A DNA stretch of 37,893 bases, from contig JAJDBW010000032.1 in the NCBI GenBank assembly GCA_029261155.1, positions 1 through 37,893 of the forward strand. The letters run 5' to 3'. Origin of the DNA: Nitrospirota bacterium (GTDB lineage: Bacteria; Nitrospirota; Nitrospiria; SBBL01; JAADHI01). A program made the translations under genes and the position numbers. Below, piece by piece: positions 1 through 7,010 of this stretch; the stretch's first letter is position 1; every line of letters begins with the position of its first letter. The notes beneath the pieces are model-generated. The model did not search any database. It was not told the DNA's origin and saw nothing but the letters and a program-made list of their open reading frames with translations.

Positions 1-2
1 AG

Positions 3-119
3 ATCAGCCTGTTGCGTTTCATTAACTTTTATAATACCGTCAAACCCCATAAGGGCATTGGCGACATGACCCCTTATGAAAAGCTATTTGAACACTTTCA
101 TGGATCAACAAATGTGTAA
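3..119 (+). CDS. IS481-like transposase, C-terminal 38 codons (partial)
   Basis: An open frame enters from the left edge and stops with TAA at 117-119. The last residues contain FYNTVKPHKGIGDMTPYEKL, the pattern that closes the integrase core of IS481-type (and related IS3-type) DDE transposases, where YN..RPH and TP follow the catalytic Glu helix. The catalytic residues lie outside the window. A terminal inverted repeat overlaps the stop codon, as expected at the right end of an IS. The family assignment rests on this motif plus a terminus beginning TGT. The other end of what seems to be the same element is at the right edge of the window. Confidence 0.8.
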   Translation: MSLLRFINFYNTVKPHKGIGDMTPYEKLFEHFHGSTNV

Positions 120-140
120 ACAACGCGATGTTTTCTAACA
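115..140 (-). repeat. Right terminal inverted repeat of the IS481-like element
   Basis: Read on the minus strand, these 26 bases begin TGTTAG and end CGCGTTGTTTACA. They match the left terminus at 37756-37781 at 22 of 26 positions, and the 13 bases CGCGTTGTTTACA are identical. Beginning with TGT is typical of IS481 termini. Base 141 is the first base outside the element. Confidence 0.82.
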
Positions 141-1283
141 TATAATATATTTAATTAGTTCTTTAGGTTTTGGGTATTTGAAAGTCAATCCCATCGCTTC
201 TATTTCTGATCGCATCTGTTCTGTGGTGCTAAAGTTTCGCAATACGGTCACGATATTGGATGCTTCTTTTCTGTGCCGTATGTAGTAGATTACCCCTTTC
301 CCTTTCAAGAAAAATTCGAGTTTTACACCATCGCCCTCATCTAAAGGAGCAAACTTGTTTTCAATAAATGTCCGAAGCTTTTTTACATTCGCCCATCCTG
401 AGTATACTGTGCATGGTCTCAATAGTTTTCCGTCTCTCACGACCAATTCTGACATTCTTATAGGGAACTCTATATTGTGTTTTCTCTTCAGGCCGCTGCT
501 GGTGAGTCGGCAAGATGTCATATCCTCAATGAGTTCACGAGTATATAATGTGGCTGGCAAATCTGTATCAGGCATATGTGCAGGGAATCCTGCCGGAAGA
601 GTTACTTTACTTGGGGGATTTACAGGCCCATTTTTCGTTATCGAATTTTCTGCATACCCTTTCCAAAGGTTACTTTCTTCTCTCGTATTTGGGTCTACAA
701 CAGATCCCAACGAAAGAATGCCTTCCTTTTTTGCATAAACAATAATGTATTCATGGTTCACTTTTACATGAAACTGATTGTCTGTATGTCCCTCGGTATT
801 CCAAACAAATGATGTTATAAAGTTTCTTTTTCCAAACACCTCATCCATCAGCAGCCGTAAATTCGCCACTTCATTGTCATCTATCGAAACAAAAATCGCG
901 CCGTCTTCCCGCAAAAACTGCTTGAGCAAGACCAGCCTTGGATACATCATACAGAGCCAGCGGTCGTGGCGGTCGAGGGTTTCGCCTTCCTTCCCGACAA
1001 CTTCCCCCAGCCACTTCTTAATTTCAGGACTGTTGACGTTGTCGTTGTAGGTCCAGCCTTCATTGCCCGTATTGTAGGGCGGATCAATGTAGATGCACTT
1101 CACCTGTCCGGCGTAACGCGGCAAGAGGGCCTTGAGCGCATGCAGATTATCGCCCTGCACAATAATGTTGCCGCTTTCAGCATCCCCGACGGAAAGTCCC
1201 GGCACGGGTTCCAGCAAACGAAAAGGCACATCCTTGTGATGCGTGACGACGGCAGCTTTGCCGATCCAATTAAGTGTGGGCAT
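135..1283 (-). pseudogene. Type III restriction-modification methyltransferase Mod, truncated by IS
   Basis: This is an adenine-specific DNA methyltransferase of the beta class, the Mod subunit of type III systems. The catalytic DPPY motif is at residues 67-70 (YIDPPYNTGNEGW), and the EDGAIFVSIDDNE segment follows. The family is usually about 550-680 residues, with DPPY first, then the target recognition region, then the SAM-binding FxGxG motif near the C-terminus. Here the frame ends at residue 382 with KPKELIKYIIC, just before the expected FxGxG. The final Cys codon and the TAG stop are supplied by the IS tip (135-140). The product lacks SAM binding and should be inactive. The partner res gene would lie downstream, beyond the IS, and is not visible. 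No strong ribosome-binding site is seen before the ATG. Confidence 0.88.
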
Positions 1284-1303
1284 GGATATTCCGAATCAAG
1301 AAC

Positions 1304-1420
1304 TTATTTCTCAGCAAGCTTCTTCCGTCCCTTCCAGCCTATCCAAAGCAACAGCCCCCCCATCACCATATGCAGCGTCGCCAAATGGAAACGGGCCCTG
1401 GGCTTGAGCTTGTTCTCCAT
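1304..1420 (-). pseudogene. Decayed copy of the C-terminus of the membrane protein at 1782-2183
   Basis: A 38-codon frame reads RFHLATLHMVMGGLLLW followed by IGWKGRKK. It matches the last 35 or so residues (HLHLATLYLVMGALLLLVGW) of the intact neighbour. The DNA is clearly similar too, for example CAGCGTCGCCAAATG in both. The frame stays open upstream for about 30 codons to a TAG, but that part no longer resembles the neighbour's other helices. It is probably a duplicated 3' end rather than a working gene. A very small membrane peptide cannot be excluded. Confidence 0.6.
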
Positions 1421-1536
1421 TCTTTTGTTAAGGAATTTCCGGCTGAGTTTACTGCTTAAAGGAAGGAAGATCAAGAAGAGATGGCGAGGGGGAAGGCGGT
1501 TCTATCTTTACGGCACTAAATGTCTTTCAACAGAGG

Positions 1537-1758
1537 CTAAGGCGCAGTCTGGTAGATCACCGGACGATAGCGGGGCGGGGGGATGGGCTTTCCTTCTTGA
1601 CGGGCGGCTTCAAGCCATGCCGCCTTGGCTTTCTCCAACTCCGCCAGCGCCTGCTCGGGCGTCGCGCCAAAGGCGGAGCAGGATGCCAAGTCGGGGATAT
1701 CGGCAATGTAGCCCTCGTCTTCCTCGCTATAGAAGATGTTAATGTGATAATCGCTCAT
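1537..1758 (-). CDS. Orphan HicB-type antitoxin-like protein
   Basis: The 73-residue protein has the HicB partial RNase H-like fold: IFYSEEDEGYIADIPDLAS, then G-TPEQALAELEKA, then a helix (AAWLEAARQEGKPIPPP). HicB proteins bind and neutralise HicA mRNA interferases, usually encoded just upstream. No HicA-like frame is present on either side, and the C-terminal DNA-binding domain of longer HicB proteins is absent, so this is a solitary short HicB. The start at 1758 (MSDYHINIFY) was chosen over a longer frame because homology begins there. The gene lies between the small membrane protein gene and that gene's decayed C-terminal copy. Confidence 0.8.
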   Translation of the reverse strand: MSDYHINIFYSEEDEGYIADIPDLASCSAFGATPEQALAELEKAKAAWLEAARQEGKPIPPPRYRPVIYQTAP

Positions 1759-1781
1759 GCGCCGTGTTCTACTTTTCGTAT

Positions 1782-2183
1782 TTAGTTCGCTCGTCTTAGA
1801 TTCTTCTTCCTTCCCTTCCAGCCCACCAGCAACAACAGCGCCCCCATCACCAAATACAGCGTCGCCAAATGCAAATGGGCCCTGGGGTTCGGGTCGTTTT
1901 CCGGGTGGAGGGTGACACGGATCCAGCGATTGGCCCACCAGAGGATGTTGAAGATGGAGGCGGCGATTAAAATGGTGTAATCACGGAGGATGCACTTGGG
2001 GCCTTGCTTGGCCATGTAAAGGATGAAGGTGCCGATGCTGAAAGAGAGGGTGACGATGAAGAGATCGACATAGGAAAAGCGGTCCGAGCCCCATCGGGTG
2101 TAAAGCACATAAAGCCTGAAGCCCCAAGAGAAGAAAATAATGAGCCCAGAAAGAACAAGAACGGTGCGTACCTTTTTAGTCAT
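1782..2183 (-). CDS. Small four-helix membrane protein of unknown function
   Basis: A 133-residue protein starts at MTKKVRTVLVLSG. A longer reading would begin inside the adjacent REP palindrome and is rejected. Four hydrophobic segments are visible at about residues 8-28, 40-60, 67-87 and 109-126, the last followed by the basic tail GWKGRKKNLRRAN. The loop before the last helix carries HPENDPNPRAHLH. I do not recognise the family with certainty. Its C-terminal coding sequence is duplicated and decayed at 1304-1420. Confidence 0.65.
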   Translation of the reverse strand: MTKKVRTVLVLSGLIIFFSWGFRLYVLYTRWGSDRFSYVDLFIVTLSFSIGTFILYMAKQGPKCILRDYTILIAASIFNILWWANRWIRVTLHPENDPNPRAHLHLATLYLVMGALLLLVGWKGRKKNLRRAN

Positions 2184-2217
2184 AAGCAATTTCCCTAATG
2201 TTGGTGTTTGTTTACCC

Positions 2218-2299
2218 GTAGGGGCGGGTTTCAAACCCGCCCTGGTTTTGATTATTACAAAACCCGAAACATTGGGCAGGTTTGAAACCCACCCCTACG
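2218..2299. repeat. REPIN: two inverted REP palindromes upstream of the small membrane protein gene
   Basis: Two palindromes face each other. The first (2218-2243) begins GTAG and has arms GGGCGGGTTT and AAACCCGCCC. The second (2271-2299) reads TTGGGCAGGTTT with a degenerate right arm and ends CTACG. A GTAG foot followed by a palindrome is the standard form of RAYT-linked REPs. The 82-base unit recurs at 2919-3000 with only about two differences, so near-identical copies flank the RAYT gene. Confidence 0.85.
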
Positions 2300-2327
2300 A
2301 GAAACAAATATATTACGAAACCGAAAC

Positions 2328-2357
2328 CATTGGGCAGGTTTGAAACCTGCCCCTACG
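2328..2357. repeat. REP palindrome
   Basis: A single REP reads ATTGGGCAGGTTTG then AAACCTGCCCCTACG, a near-perfect inverted repeat with the CTAC/GTAG foot. It lies 20 bases beyond the RAYT stop codon on the left side. Confidence 0.85.
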
Positions 2358-2376
2358 TTTGGCAAACCAAAACATT

Positions 2377-2907
2377 TTACGAAATGACATTCGGGTTTTC
2401 TTGATCGTATGCCCATTTTGTTGGGTTGTCCATGATGTATTGCCGGGTTTGGTTCAATTCGGTTTGGTTTCGTATTACGCGTTCGTAATAATTGCGTTGC
2501 CAGACGGGCGCTCCAGTTGTGTTGCGATAGGCATTGATTGAACGGGATGAAAACGTTTTGAACCCCCGTATTATTTCAGACAGCCCATGCCGTTTTGTTT
2601 TTATTGTCGGGGCGGGTTTAAAACCAGCCCAATCCGAATCCGACAACACGATAATCCCATGAATGTGATTGGGCATGACCACGAATGCGTCCAATGCGAT
2701 ATCCCCGTAATGATCGATGAGTTCATTCCAAACCGATTCGACGATTTCACCGATTGGATTCACAATCATCCGTCCATCCGTGATTTCACCAAACAAGGGT
2801 TCACGTTCCTTCGCGCAGATCGTCACAAAATAGGCCCCGTTCCGTGCATAGTCGTAATTCTTTAAGCGAATGGTTTCACGATGATGAATGTCAGGGTTAT
2901 AGGCCAT
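2377..2907 (-). CDS. REP-associated tyrosine transposase (RAYT, IS200/Y1 family)
   Basis: This single-strand HUH endonuclease is predicted to nick and mobilise REP palindromes. The metal-binding HxH is at residues 81-83 (VMPNHIHGIIV), and the catalytic Tyr is in QRNYYERVIRNQTEL (Tyr140 or 141). The N-terminal RLKNYDYARNGAYFVTICA is typical of the family, as is the length of 176 residues. It has REPs on both sides at 2218-2357 and 2919-3253. Residues 92-102 (DWAGFKPAPTI) are encoded by a REP-like palindrome inside the gene itself, between the HUH core and the Tyr helix. The frame is intact, so the gene may be active. The DNA of its central part is otherwise ordinary coding sequence. Confidence 0.92.
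   Translation of the reverse strand: MAYNPDIHHRETIRLKNYDYARNGAYFVTICAKEREPLFGEITDGRMIVNPIGEIVESVWNELIDHYGDIALDAFVVMPNHIHGIIVLSDSDWAGFKPAPTIKTKRHGLSEIIRGFKTFSSRSINAYRNTTGAPVWQRNYYERVIRNQTELNQTRQYIMDNPTKWAYDQENPNVIS
2608..2633. repeat. REP-like palindrome inside the RAYT coding sequence
   Basis: The plus strand reads GGGGCGGGTTTAAAACCAGC and continues CCAAT. It matches the external REPs in both arms except for a few changes, and lacks the complete GTAG foot. It is read through in frame as AGFKPAPT, so it must have arrived, or evolved, without a frameshift. Confidence 0.7.
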
Positions 2908-2918
2908 TGCATTTAAAT

Positions 2919-3000
2919 GTAGGGGCGGGTTTCAAACCCGCCCTGGTTTTGATTATTACAAAACCCGAAACATTGGGCAGGTTTGAAACCTGCCCCTACG
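2919..3000. repeat. REPIN: second near-identical copy, upstream of the RAYT gene
   Basis: The same 82-base arrangement as 2218-2299 occurs here, in the same orientation and without indels. Two REPs face each other, with spacer GGTTTTGATTATTACAAAAC between them. It starts 12 bases upstream of the RAYT ATG, so it may also influence expression of that gene. Confidence 0.87.
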
Positions 3001-3052
3001 AAAGGCAAACATAATTTTGATCGCAACCTATTTGTTTTTTTTGATTTACCCC

Positions 3053-3120
3053 TAGGGGCGGGTTTCAAACCCGCCCTGATTTTAACGAACCCGCCCTGGT
3101 TTTGAAACACCCGCCCTGGT
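3053..3120. repeat. REP palindrome followed by two half-REPs
   Basis: A full REP (TAGGGGCGGGTTTC then AAACCCGCCCTG, 3053-3078) is followed by two repeats of only the right arm, AACCCGCCCTGGTTTT and CACCCGCCCTGGTTTT. The half units look like decay or local duplication products. Confidence 0.75.
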
Positions 3121-3159
3121 TTTAATATTTGTTCGACCGGGTTATTTGTGTCGTCCGAG

Positions 3160-3188
3160 ATTGGGCAGGTTTGAAACCTGCCCCTACG
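3160..3188. repeat. REP palindrome
   Basis: Reads ATTGGGCAGGTTTG then AAACCTGCCCCTACG. It has the same orientation and foot as the unit at 2328-2357. Confidence 0.85.
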
Positions 3189-3224
3189 AAAAATAAATCC
3201 AAATTCAAATTCAAATTCTAAGAC

Positions 3225-3253
3225 ATTGGGCGGGTTTGAAACCCGCCCCTACG
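3225..3253. repeat. REP palindrome at the polA 3' end
   Basis: Reads ATTGGGCGGGTTTG then AAACCCGCCCCTACG, a perfect palindrome in its arms. It lies 18 bases past the polA stop codon, where its hairpin could protect the transcript end or help terminate it. A short AAATTC tandem (about 3201-3220) precedes it. Confidence 0.85.
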
Positions 3254-3271
3254 AAAGACAAATTCAATCCC

Positions 3272-5941
3272 TCAATGCGCATCGCTCCAATTCTTTCCGA
3301 TGCCGACATCGACGGTGAGGGGCACCTTTAAGTCGGCCACCGTGCCCATGCGTTCGGCGACTTCCTTTTTCATGAGATCGACCTCATCCTCCGGGACTTC
3401 GAAAAGCAATTCGTCGTGGATCTGCAGGGTCATTTTGCTTTTGCACTTTTTCGTTTGCATCCATTGCCAGATGGAGATCATGGCCAGTTTAATGATGTCG
3501 GCGGCGCTGCCCTGGACGGGGGTGTTGATAGCCAGGCGTTCGCCGATGCCACGGGTAAAGCTGTTGCTGCTGGCCAATTCGGGAATTTGACGGCGGCGGT
3601 CGAAGAGGGTGGTGACATAGCCCTTTTCGGTGGCCTCTTTCAGGCTTCGCTCGATGTAGTTCTTCACGCCTTTATAGTGTTCGAAATAGAGTTCGATGTA
3701 GCGCTTCGATTCCTGTAAGGAGACGCCGATGTTGTTCGAGAGACCGAAGGCGCTCATGCCGTAGAGGATGCCGAAGTTAACGGCCTTGGCCGCGCGCCGC
3801 ATCTCTGCGGTGATGTCATCTTTGCCGAGGCCGAAGATCTCGATGGCCGTGCGGCTGTGGATGTCTTCGCCAGTGCGGAAGCTTTCGATCAGTTTCGGGT
3901 CATCCGAGAGATGGGCGAGGATGCGTAGTTCGACCTGATTGTAATCTGCGGAAAGCAGCACGTGGCCCGGCGGGGCGATGAAGGCCTCGCGGATGCGGCG
4001 GCCCAGGTCGCCCCGGATGGGGATATTCTGCAGATTCGGGTTTTTCGAAGACAAGCGGCCGGTGGCGGCGACGGTTTGATTCAGCTGGGTGTGCACGCGC
4101 CCGGTCTTCGGGTTTACCAGTTTAGGCAGGGCGTCGACGTAGGTGGATTTTAATTTGCTTAGCTGGCGGCTGTTTAATATTTCGGCGGGCAGGGGATGCT
4201 CGGCGGCCAGCTGCTTTAAGACTTCTTCGTTGGTGGAATAGCCGGTCTTGGTTTTTTTGATGGGCGTGAGTTCCAAGCGCTCGAAGAGGATCTCGGCCAG
4301 CTGCTTGGGAGAGTTAATATTGAACTCGCCCTTGGCCAGGGTGTAGATGGTTTTTTCCAGCGCGGCGAGCCTTTCCTCCAGTTCCTTCGACATCTCGGCC
4401 AGCGCTTTCAAATCAATGAGGACGCCGCATTCCTCGATGTCGGCGAGCACGGCCACCAGGGGCATTTCCATATCCTCAAAAAGTGTGGTCAGGGACTGAG
4501 CGGCCATGCCCTCCGAGAGCTGCTTCGCCAGCCGGAAGAGGGCCTCGGCGCGGCGGGCCAGGGCCTCAGCCAACGCATGGGCAGCGGCGCTGATTTCTTC
4601 AGCGGAAGGCGGCGCGGCATCGGCTTTCGCTTTTTTCGTTTTCGCTGTTTCCTTCTCGGTCCCAGGAAGGGGCGGTAGCTGTTCCTGCAGGCTGTCGAGG
4701 GCGATGGCTTCGAGGCTCTGGTCGCGTCGTCCGGGATTAAGCAGGTAAGCGGCGATCATGGTGTCGAGGTAAGTCCCTTGGAGCGCGATGCCGCCCCGAT
4801 GCAGAAGGAGAGCGGCATTTTTAAGATCGTGGCCGATTTTGAGAATGGCCTCCGAGGCGAAGAGCGCGCTGAGGTCTTCGGGCATCTTCGTCCCCTCCGA
4901 CAGCGGAAGATAATAGCCAAACTCAGGCGCGGCGCTGAGGGCCAAGCCGAGGGTGGTCGCCGTCATGGGATCCCCATCGTCCGTAAAAAAATGAAAGGCA
5001 AGGGCCCCTTCGGCCTGGATGCGCTGAACGAGGGCCGGGATCGCGTCCTCGCTGAGAAGCGTGTAGAGGCCTTCGGACTGATTGTGGTTTGCCGGGCTGA
5101 ATGTCTTGAGCAGGGATGGAAACTCCAATTCTTTTAAGAGGGGGATGAGCTGGTCTAAGTCGGGGTCCTGTGTTTCCAATTTTTCAAGGTCGAATGGAAC
5201 AGGGCAGTCCACCTGAATGGTGGCCAGTTCTCGGCTGAGCCGAGCCTTGTCCTGCTCTGTTTCGAGCGACTGGCGGAGCTTCGGCTTTTTAACTTGGTCG
5301 AGATGTTCCAGCAGGTTCTCGATCGTTCCGTATTCTTTGATGAGGGCCACCGCCGTCTTTTCGCCGATACCCGCGACACCGGGGATGTTGTCGACCTTGT
5401 CGCCCATGAGACCCATCATCTCGATAATTTGATTCGGCGCAATCCCGAAGCGTTCCTGAATACTCGCTTCGGTGTGCAGTTTGTCCTTCATCGAATCGTA
5501 GACCGTGACATGAGGGGTGATGAGTTGGTACATGTCTTTGTCGCCCGTGACGATGACGACCTCCAGACCCGCCGCTTCGCCTTTTTTGGCGAGCGCGCCG
5601 ATGAGGTCGTCGGCCTCAAGTCCGGCGTCTTTTAAAAGGGGAATGCGGAAGGCCTCAACCATCTTATGAATATAGGGGACTTGTTGGGAGAGGGGATCGG
5701 GCATAGAGGGTCGGTCGACTTTATAATCCGCATATTGCTCGTGTCTAAAGGTGGGCCCGCGTTCGTCGAAGGCGATGGCCAGGTAGTCGGGTTTTTTGTC
5801 CTTGATAATCTTCAGTAGCATCTGGGTGAAGCCGTAGGTGGCATTGGTCGGGAGCCCGGCCGAGTTGCTCAACTCGCGAATGGCGTAAAAAGCGCGATAA
5901 ATATAGCCACTGCCATCGATAATGTAGAATTGTTTTGCCAT
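3272..5941 (-). CDS. polA: DNA polymerase I
   Basis: This 889-residue family A polymerase acts in Okazaki fragment processing and repair. The N-terminal 5'-3' exonuclease domain (about 1-290) shows YIIDGSGYIYRAFYA, FDERGPTFRHEQYADYK, LEADDLIGALAKK and VTGDKDMYQLI. The C-terminal polymerase domain shows motif A (LLSADYNQVELRILAHLS), motif B (RRAAKAVNFGILYG) and motif C (LQIHDELLFEV). The central 3'-5' exonuclease-like domain has lost the first acidic pair: where active enzymes have FDTET this one reads ALAFHFFTDDG, and the late YxxxD motif is also missing. Proofreading is therefore probably absent. The start is ATG 5941, because homology begins at MAKQFYIIDG; the frame runs 14 codons further upstream without homology. 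It is divergent from def. Confidence 0.97.
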   Translation of the reverse strand: MAKQFYIIDGSGYIYRAFYAIRELSNSAGLPTNATYGFTQMLLKIIKDKKPDYLAIAFDERGPTFRHEQYADYKVDRPSMPDPLSQQVPYIHKMVEAFRIPLLKDAGLEADDLIGALAKKGEAAGLEVVIVTGDKDMYQLITPHVTVYDSMKDKLHTEASIQERFGIAPNQIIEMMGLMGDKVDNIPGVAGIGEKTAVALIKEYGTIENLLEHLDQVKKPKLRQSLETEQDKARLSRELATIQVDCPVPFDLEKLETQDPDLDQLIPLLKELEFPSLLKTFSPANHNQSEGLYTLLSEDAIPALVQRIQAEGALAFHFFTDDGDPMTATTLGLALSAAPEFGYYLPLSEGTKMPEDLSALFASEAILKIGHDLKNAALLLHRGGIALQGTYLDTMIAAYLLNPGRRDQSLEAIALDSLQEQLPPLPGTEKETAKTKKAKADAAPPSAEEISAAAHALAEALARRAEALFRLAKQLSEGMAAQSLTTLFEDMEMPLVAVLADIEECGVLIDLKALAEMSKELEERLAALEKTIYTLAKGEFNINSPKQLAEILFERLELTPIKKTKTGYSTNEEVLKQLAAEHPLPAEILNSRQLSKLKSTYVDALPKLVNPKTGRVHTQLNQTVAATGRLSSKNPNLQNIPIRGDLGRRIREAFIAPPGHVLLSADYNQVELRILAHLSDDPKLIESFRTGEDIHSRTAIEIFGLGKDDITAEMRRAAKAVNFGILYGMSAFGLSNNIGVSLQESKRYIELYFEHYKGVKNYIERSLKEATEKGYVTTLFDRRRQIPELASSNSFTRGIGERLAINTPVQGSAADIIKLAMISIWQWMQTKKCKSKMTLQIHDELLFEVPEDEVDLMKKEVAERMGTVADLKVPLTVDVGIGKNWSDAH

Positions 5942-5981
5942 GATTGCGCGATTCCAATATTCCAATAAAAAAATTTGGATC

Positions 5982-6010
5982 ATATTACCTTGGGTATGCT
6001 AGGCTGTCAA
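5982..6010 (-). promoter_or_regulatory. Sigma-70 type promoter of polA
   Basis: On the minus strand a perfect -35 TTGACA (6005-6010) is separated by 17 bases from TAATAT (5982-5987, 4 of 6 to TATAAT). The start codon follows about 40 bases downstream of the -10. This is prediction from sequence only. Confidence 0.65.
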
Positions 6011-6044
6011 TTTGAAGGTCTTGAACTTGTGGTTGAATCCGACG

Positions 6045-6073
6045 TGGACATCGACTGGAACATATTATATAAT
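6045..6073 (+). promoter_or_regulatory. Sigma-70 type promoter of def-fixX
   Basis: TGGACA (6045-6050, 5 of 6), a 17-base spacer, and a perfect TATAAT (6068-6073). A GGAG ribosome-binding site follows at 6091-6094, nine bases before the def ATG. It is back-to-back with the polA promoter. Confidence 0.72.
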
Positions 6074-6103
6074 GGTATAAAGTGCTTACTGGAGTATAAG
6101 TAG

Positions 6104-6649
6104 ATGGCGATCTTAGATGTGGCGAAACTGGGTCATCCGATATTAAGGCAAGTGGCCGAAGCGGTGAGCCTGGATGAAGCGCAGTCTTCGGGCTTTCAAA
6201 ACTTTATCGACGACATGGTTGAAACCATGCGGAAATTGGATGGCGTGGGTCTGGCCGCACCGCAGGTAAGTTGTTCGAAACAGGTGGTGGTTATCGCATC
6301 CGAGGCGAACCCCCGTTACCCCGATGAATCGGATTTGCCTTTGATGGTGCTCATTAATCCGCGATTGACCGAGCGCTCCGATGAGCGCATCGAAGGCTGG
6401 GAGGCCTGCTTGAGCGTTAAAGATCTTCGCGGAAAAGTCAGGCGTCATCGAAAAGTGCGCGTGGAGGCCTTTGATCGTCATATGAATCCTCTGTCTTTCG
6501 AGACCGAGGGCTTCCTCTCTATTGTGCTTCAGCACGAAATTGATCACCTCAATGGTAAGGTTTTTCTCGATCGCATGGAAGATTTTTCGACCTTGACCCA
6601 CTTGGAAGAGTTCGATCGCTTTTGGATGTCGCAGGCCACTAAGGTTTAA
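6104..6649 (+). CDS. def: Peptide deformylase
   Basis: This enzyme removes the formyl group from the initiator Met of nascent proteins. All three metal-site motifs are present: GVGLAAPQ (residues 47-54), EACLS with metal ligand Cys102, and HEIDH (144-148). The second motif is EACLS rather than the commoner EGCLS, a conservative change. At 181 residues the length is normal. It has a good promoter and ribosome-binding site, and its stop codon is one base from the fixX ATG, so the two are probably co-transcribed. Confidence 0.96.
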   Translation: MAILDVAKLGHPILRQVAEAVSLDEAQSSGFQNFIDDMVETMRKLDGVGLAAPQVSCSKQVVVIASEANPRYPDESDLPLMVLINPRLTERSDERIEGWEACLSVKDLRGKVRRHRKVRVEAFDRHMNPLSFETEGFLSIVLQHEIDHLNGKVFLDRMEDFSTLTHLEEFDRFWMSQATKV

Positions 6650-6650
6650 G

Positions 6651-6932
6651 ATGAAGCTTGAAGACAAACTCTTTCTCGATCAATATAAAGTCGATACCGA
6701 AGCCCACCTCAAAATTAAAGACCCCACGGTTTGTCTGAAATGTGAAAACCAGCAATGTACTTGGGTGTGTCCCGCCGGGGTTTATAAGTGGGACGAGGCG
6801 GGCAAAAAAATTGTCGTCGGCTGGGAAAATTGCATGGAAATGGGCGCCTGCGTCGTCGCCTGCAATGAATTCGACAATATCGAAATGCACTACCCCAAAG
6901 GGGGCTATGGCATTAGTTACAAGTACGGATAA
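6651..6932 (+). CDS. fixX: FixX-type ferredoxin-like protein
   Basis: The 93-residue iron-sulfur protein has the FixX ending YPKGGYGISYKYG. FixX proteins work with FixABC or ETF:quinone oxidoreductase to pass electrons from electron-transfer flavoproteins towards quinone. Cys28, 31, 36 and 40 form the first motif (CLKC, then QQCTWVCPAGVY). The second motif reads CMEMGACVVACN, with Cys61, 67 and 71 but Met64 where the usual CxxCxxC has Cys. Loss of that middle ligand is what makes one cluster [3Fe-4S] in 7Fe ferredoxins, so the same may hold here. No fixABC genes are adjacent; it directly follows def. Confidence 0.85.
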   Translation: MKLEDKLFLDQYKVDTEAHLKIKDPTVCLKCENQQCTWVCPAGVYKWDEAGKKIVVGWENCMEMGACVVACNEFDNIEMHYPKGGYGISYKYG

Positions 6933-7010
6933 GTGGACCTCTTTTTCTTAATACTTTAGGCGCCTCTGGCGAAATCAGAGCGTCCTTCATGTAGCCCCAC
7001 CCTCTGCAGT

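Noticed and set aside
966-1742. 258-codon plus-strand frame
   Set aside because: It runs antisense to mod, the decayed membrane-protein copy and hicB, and its product has no coherent features.
2913-3110. Open frame rich in GGFETRPYI and AGFKPAQ-like peptides
   Set aside because: It is a translation of REP palindromes; the same peptides arise wherever these repeats are read in frame.
2218-3253. Repeated palindromes as a CRISPR array
   Set aside because: Spacing is irregular, units occur in both orientations, the spacers recur, and no cas gene is present. REP with RAYT explains them.
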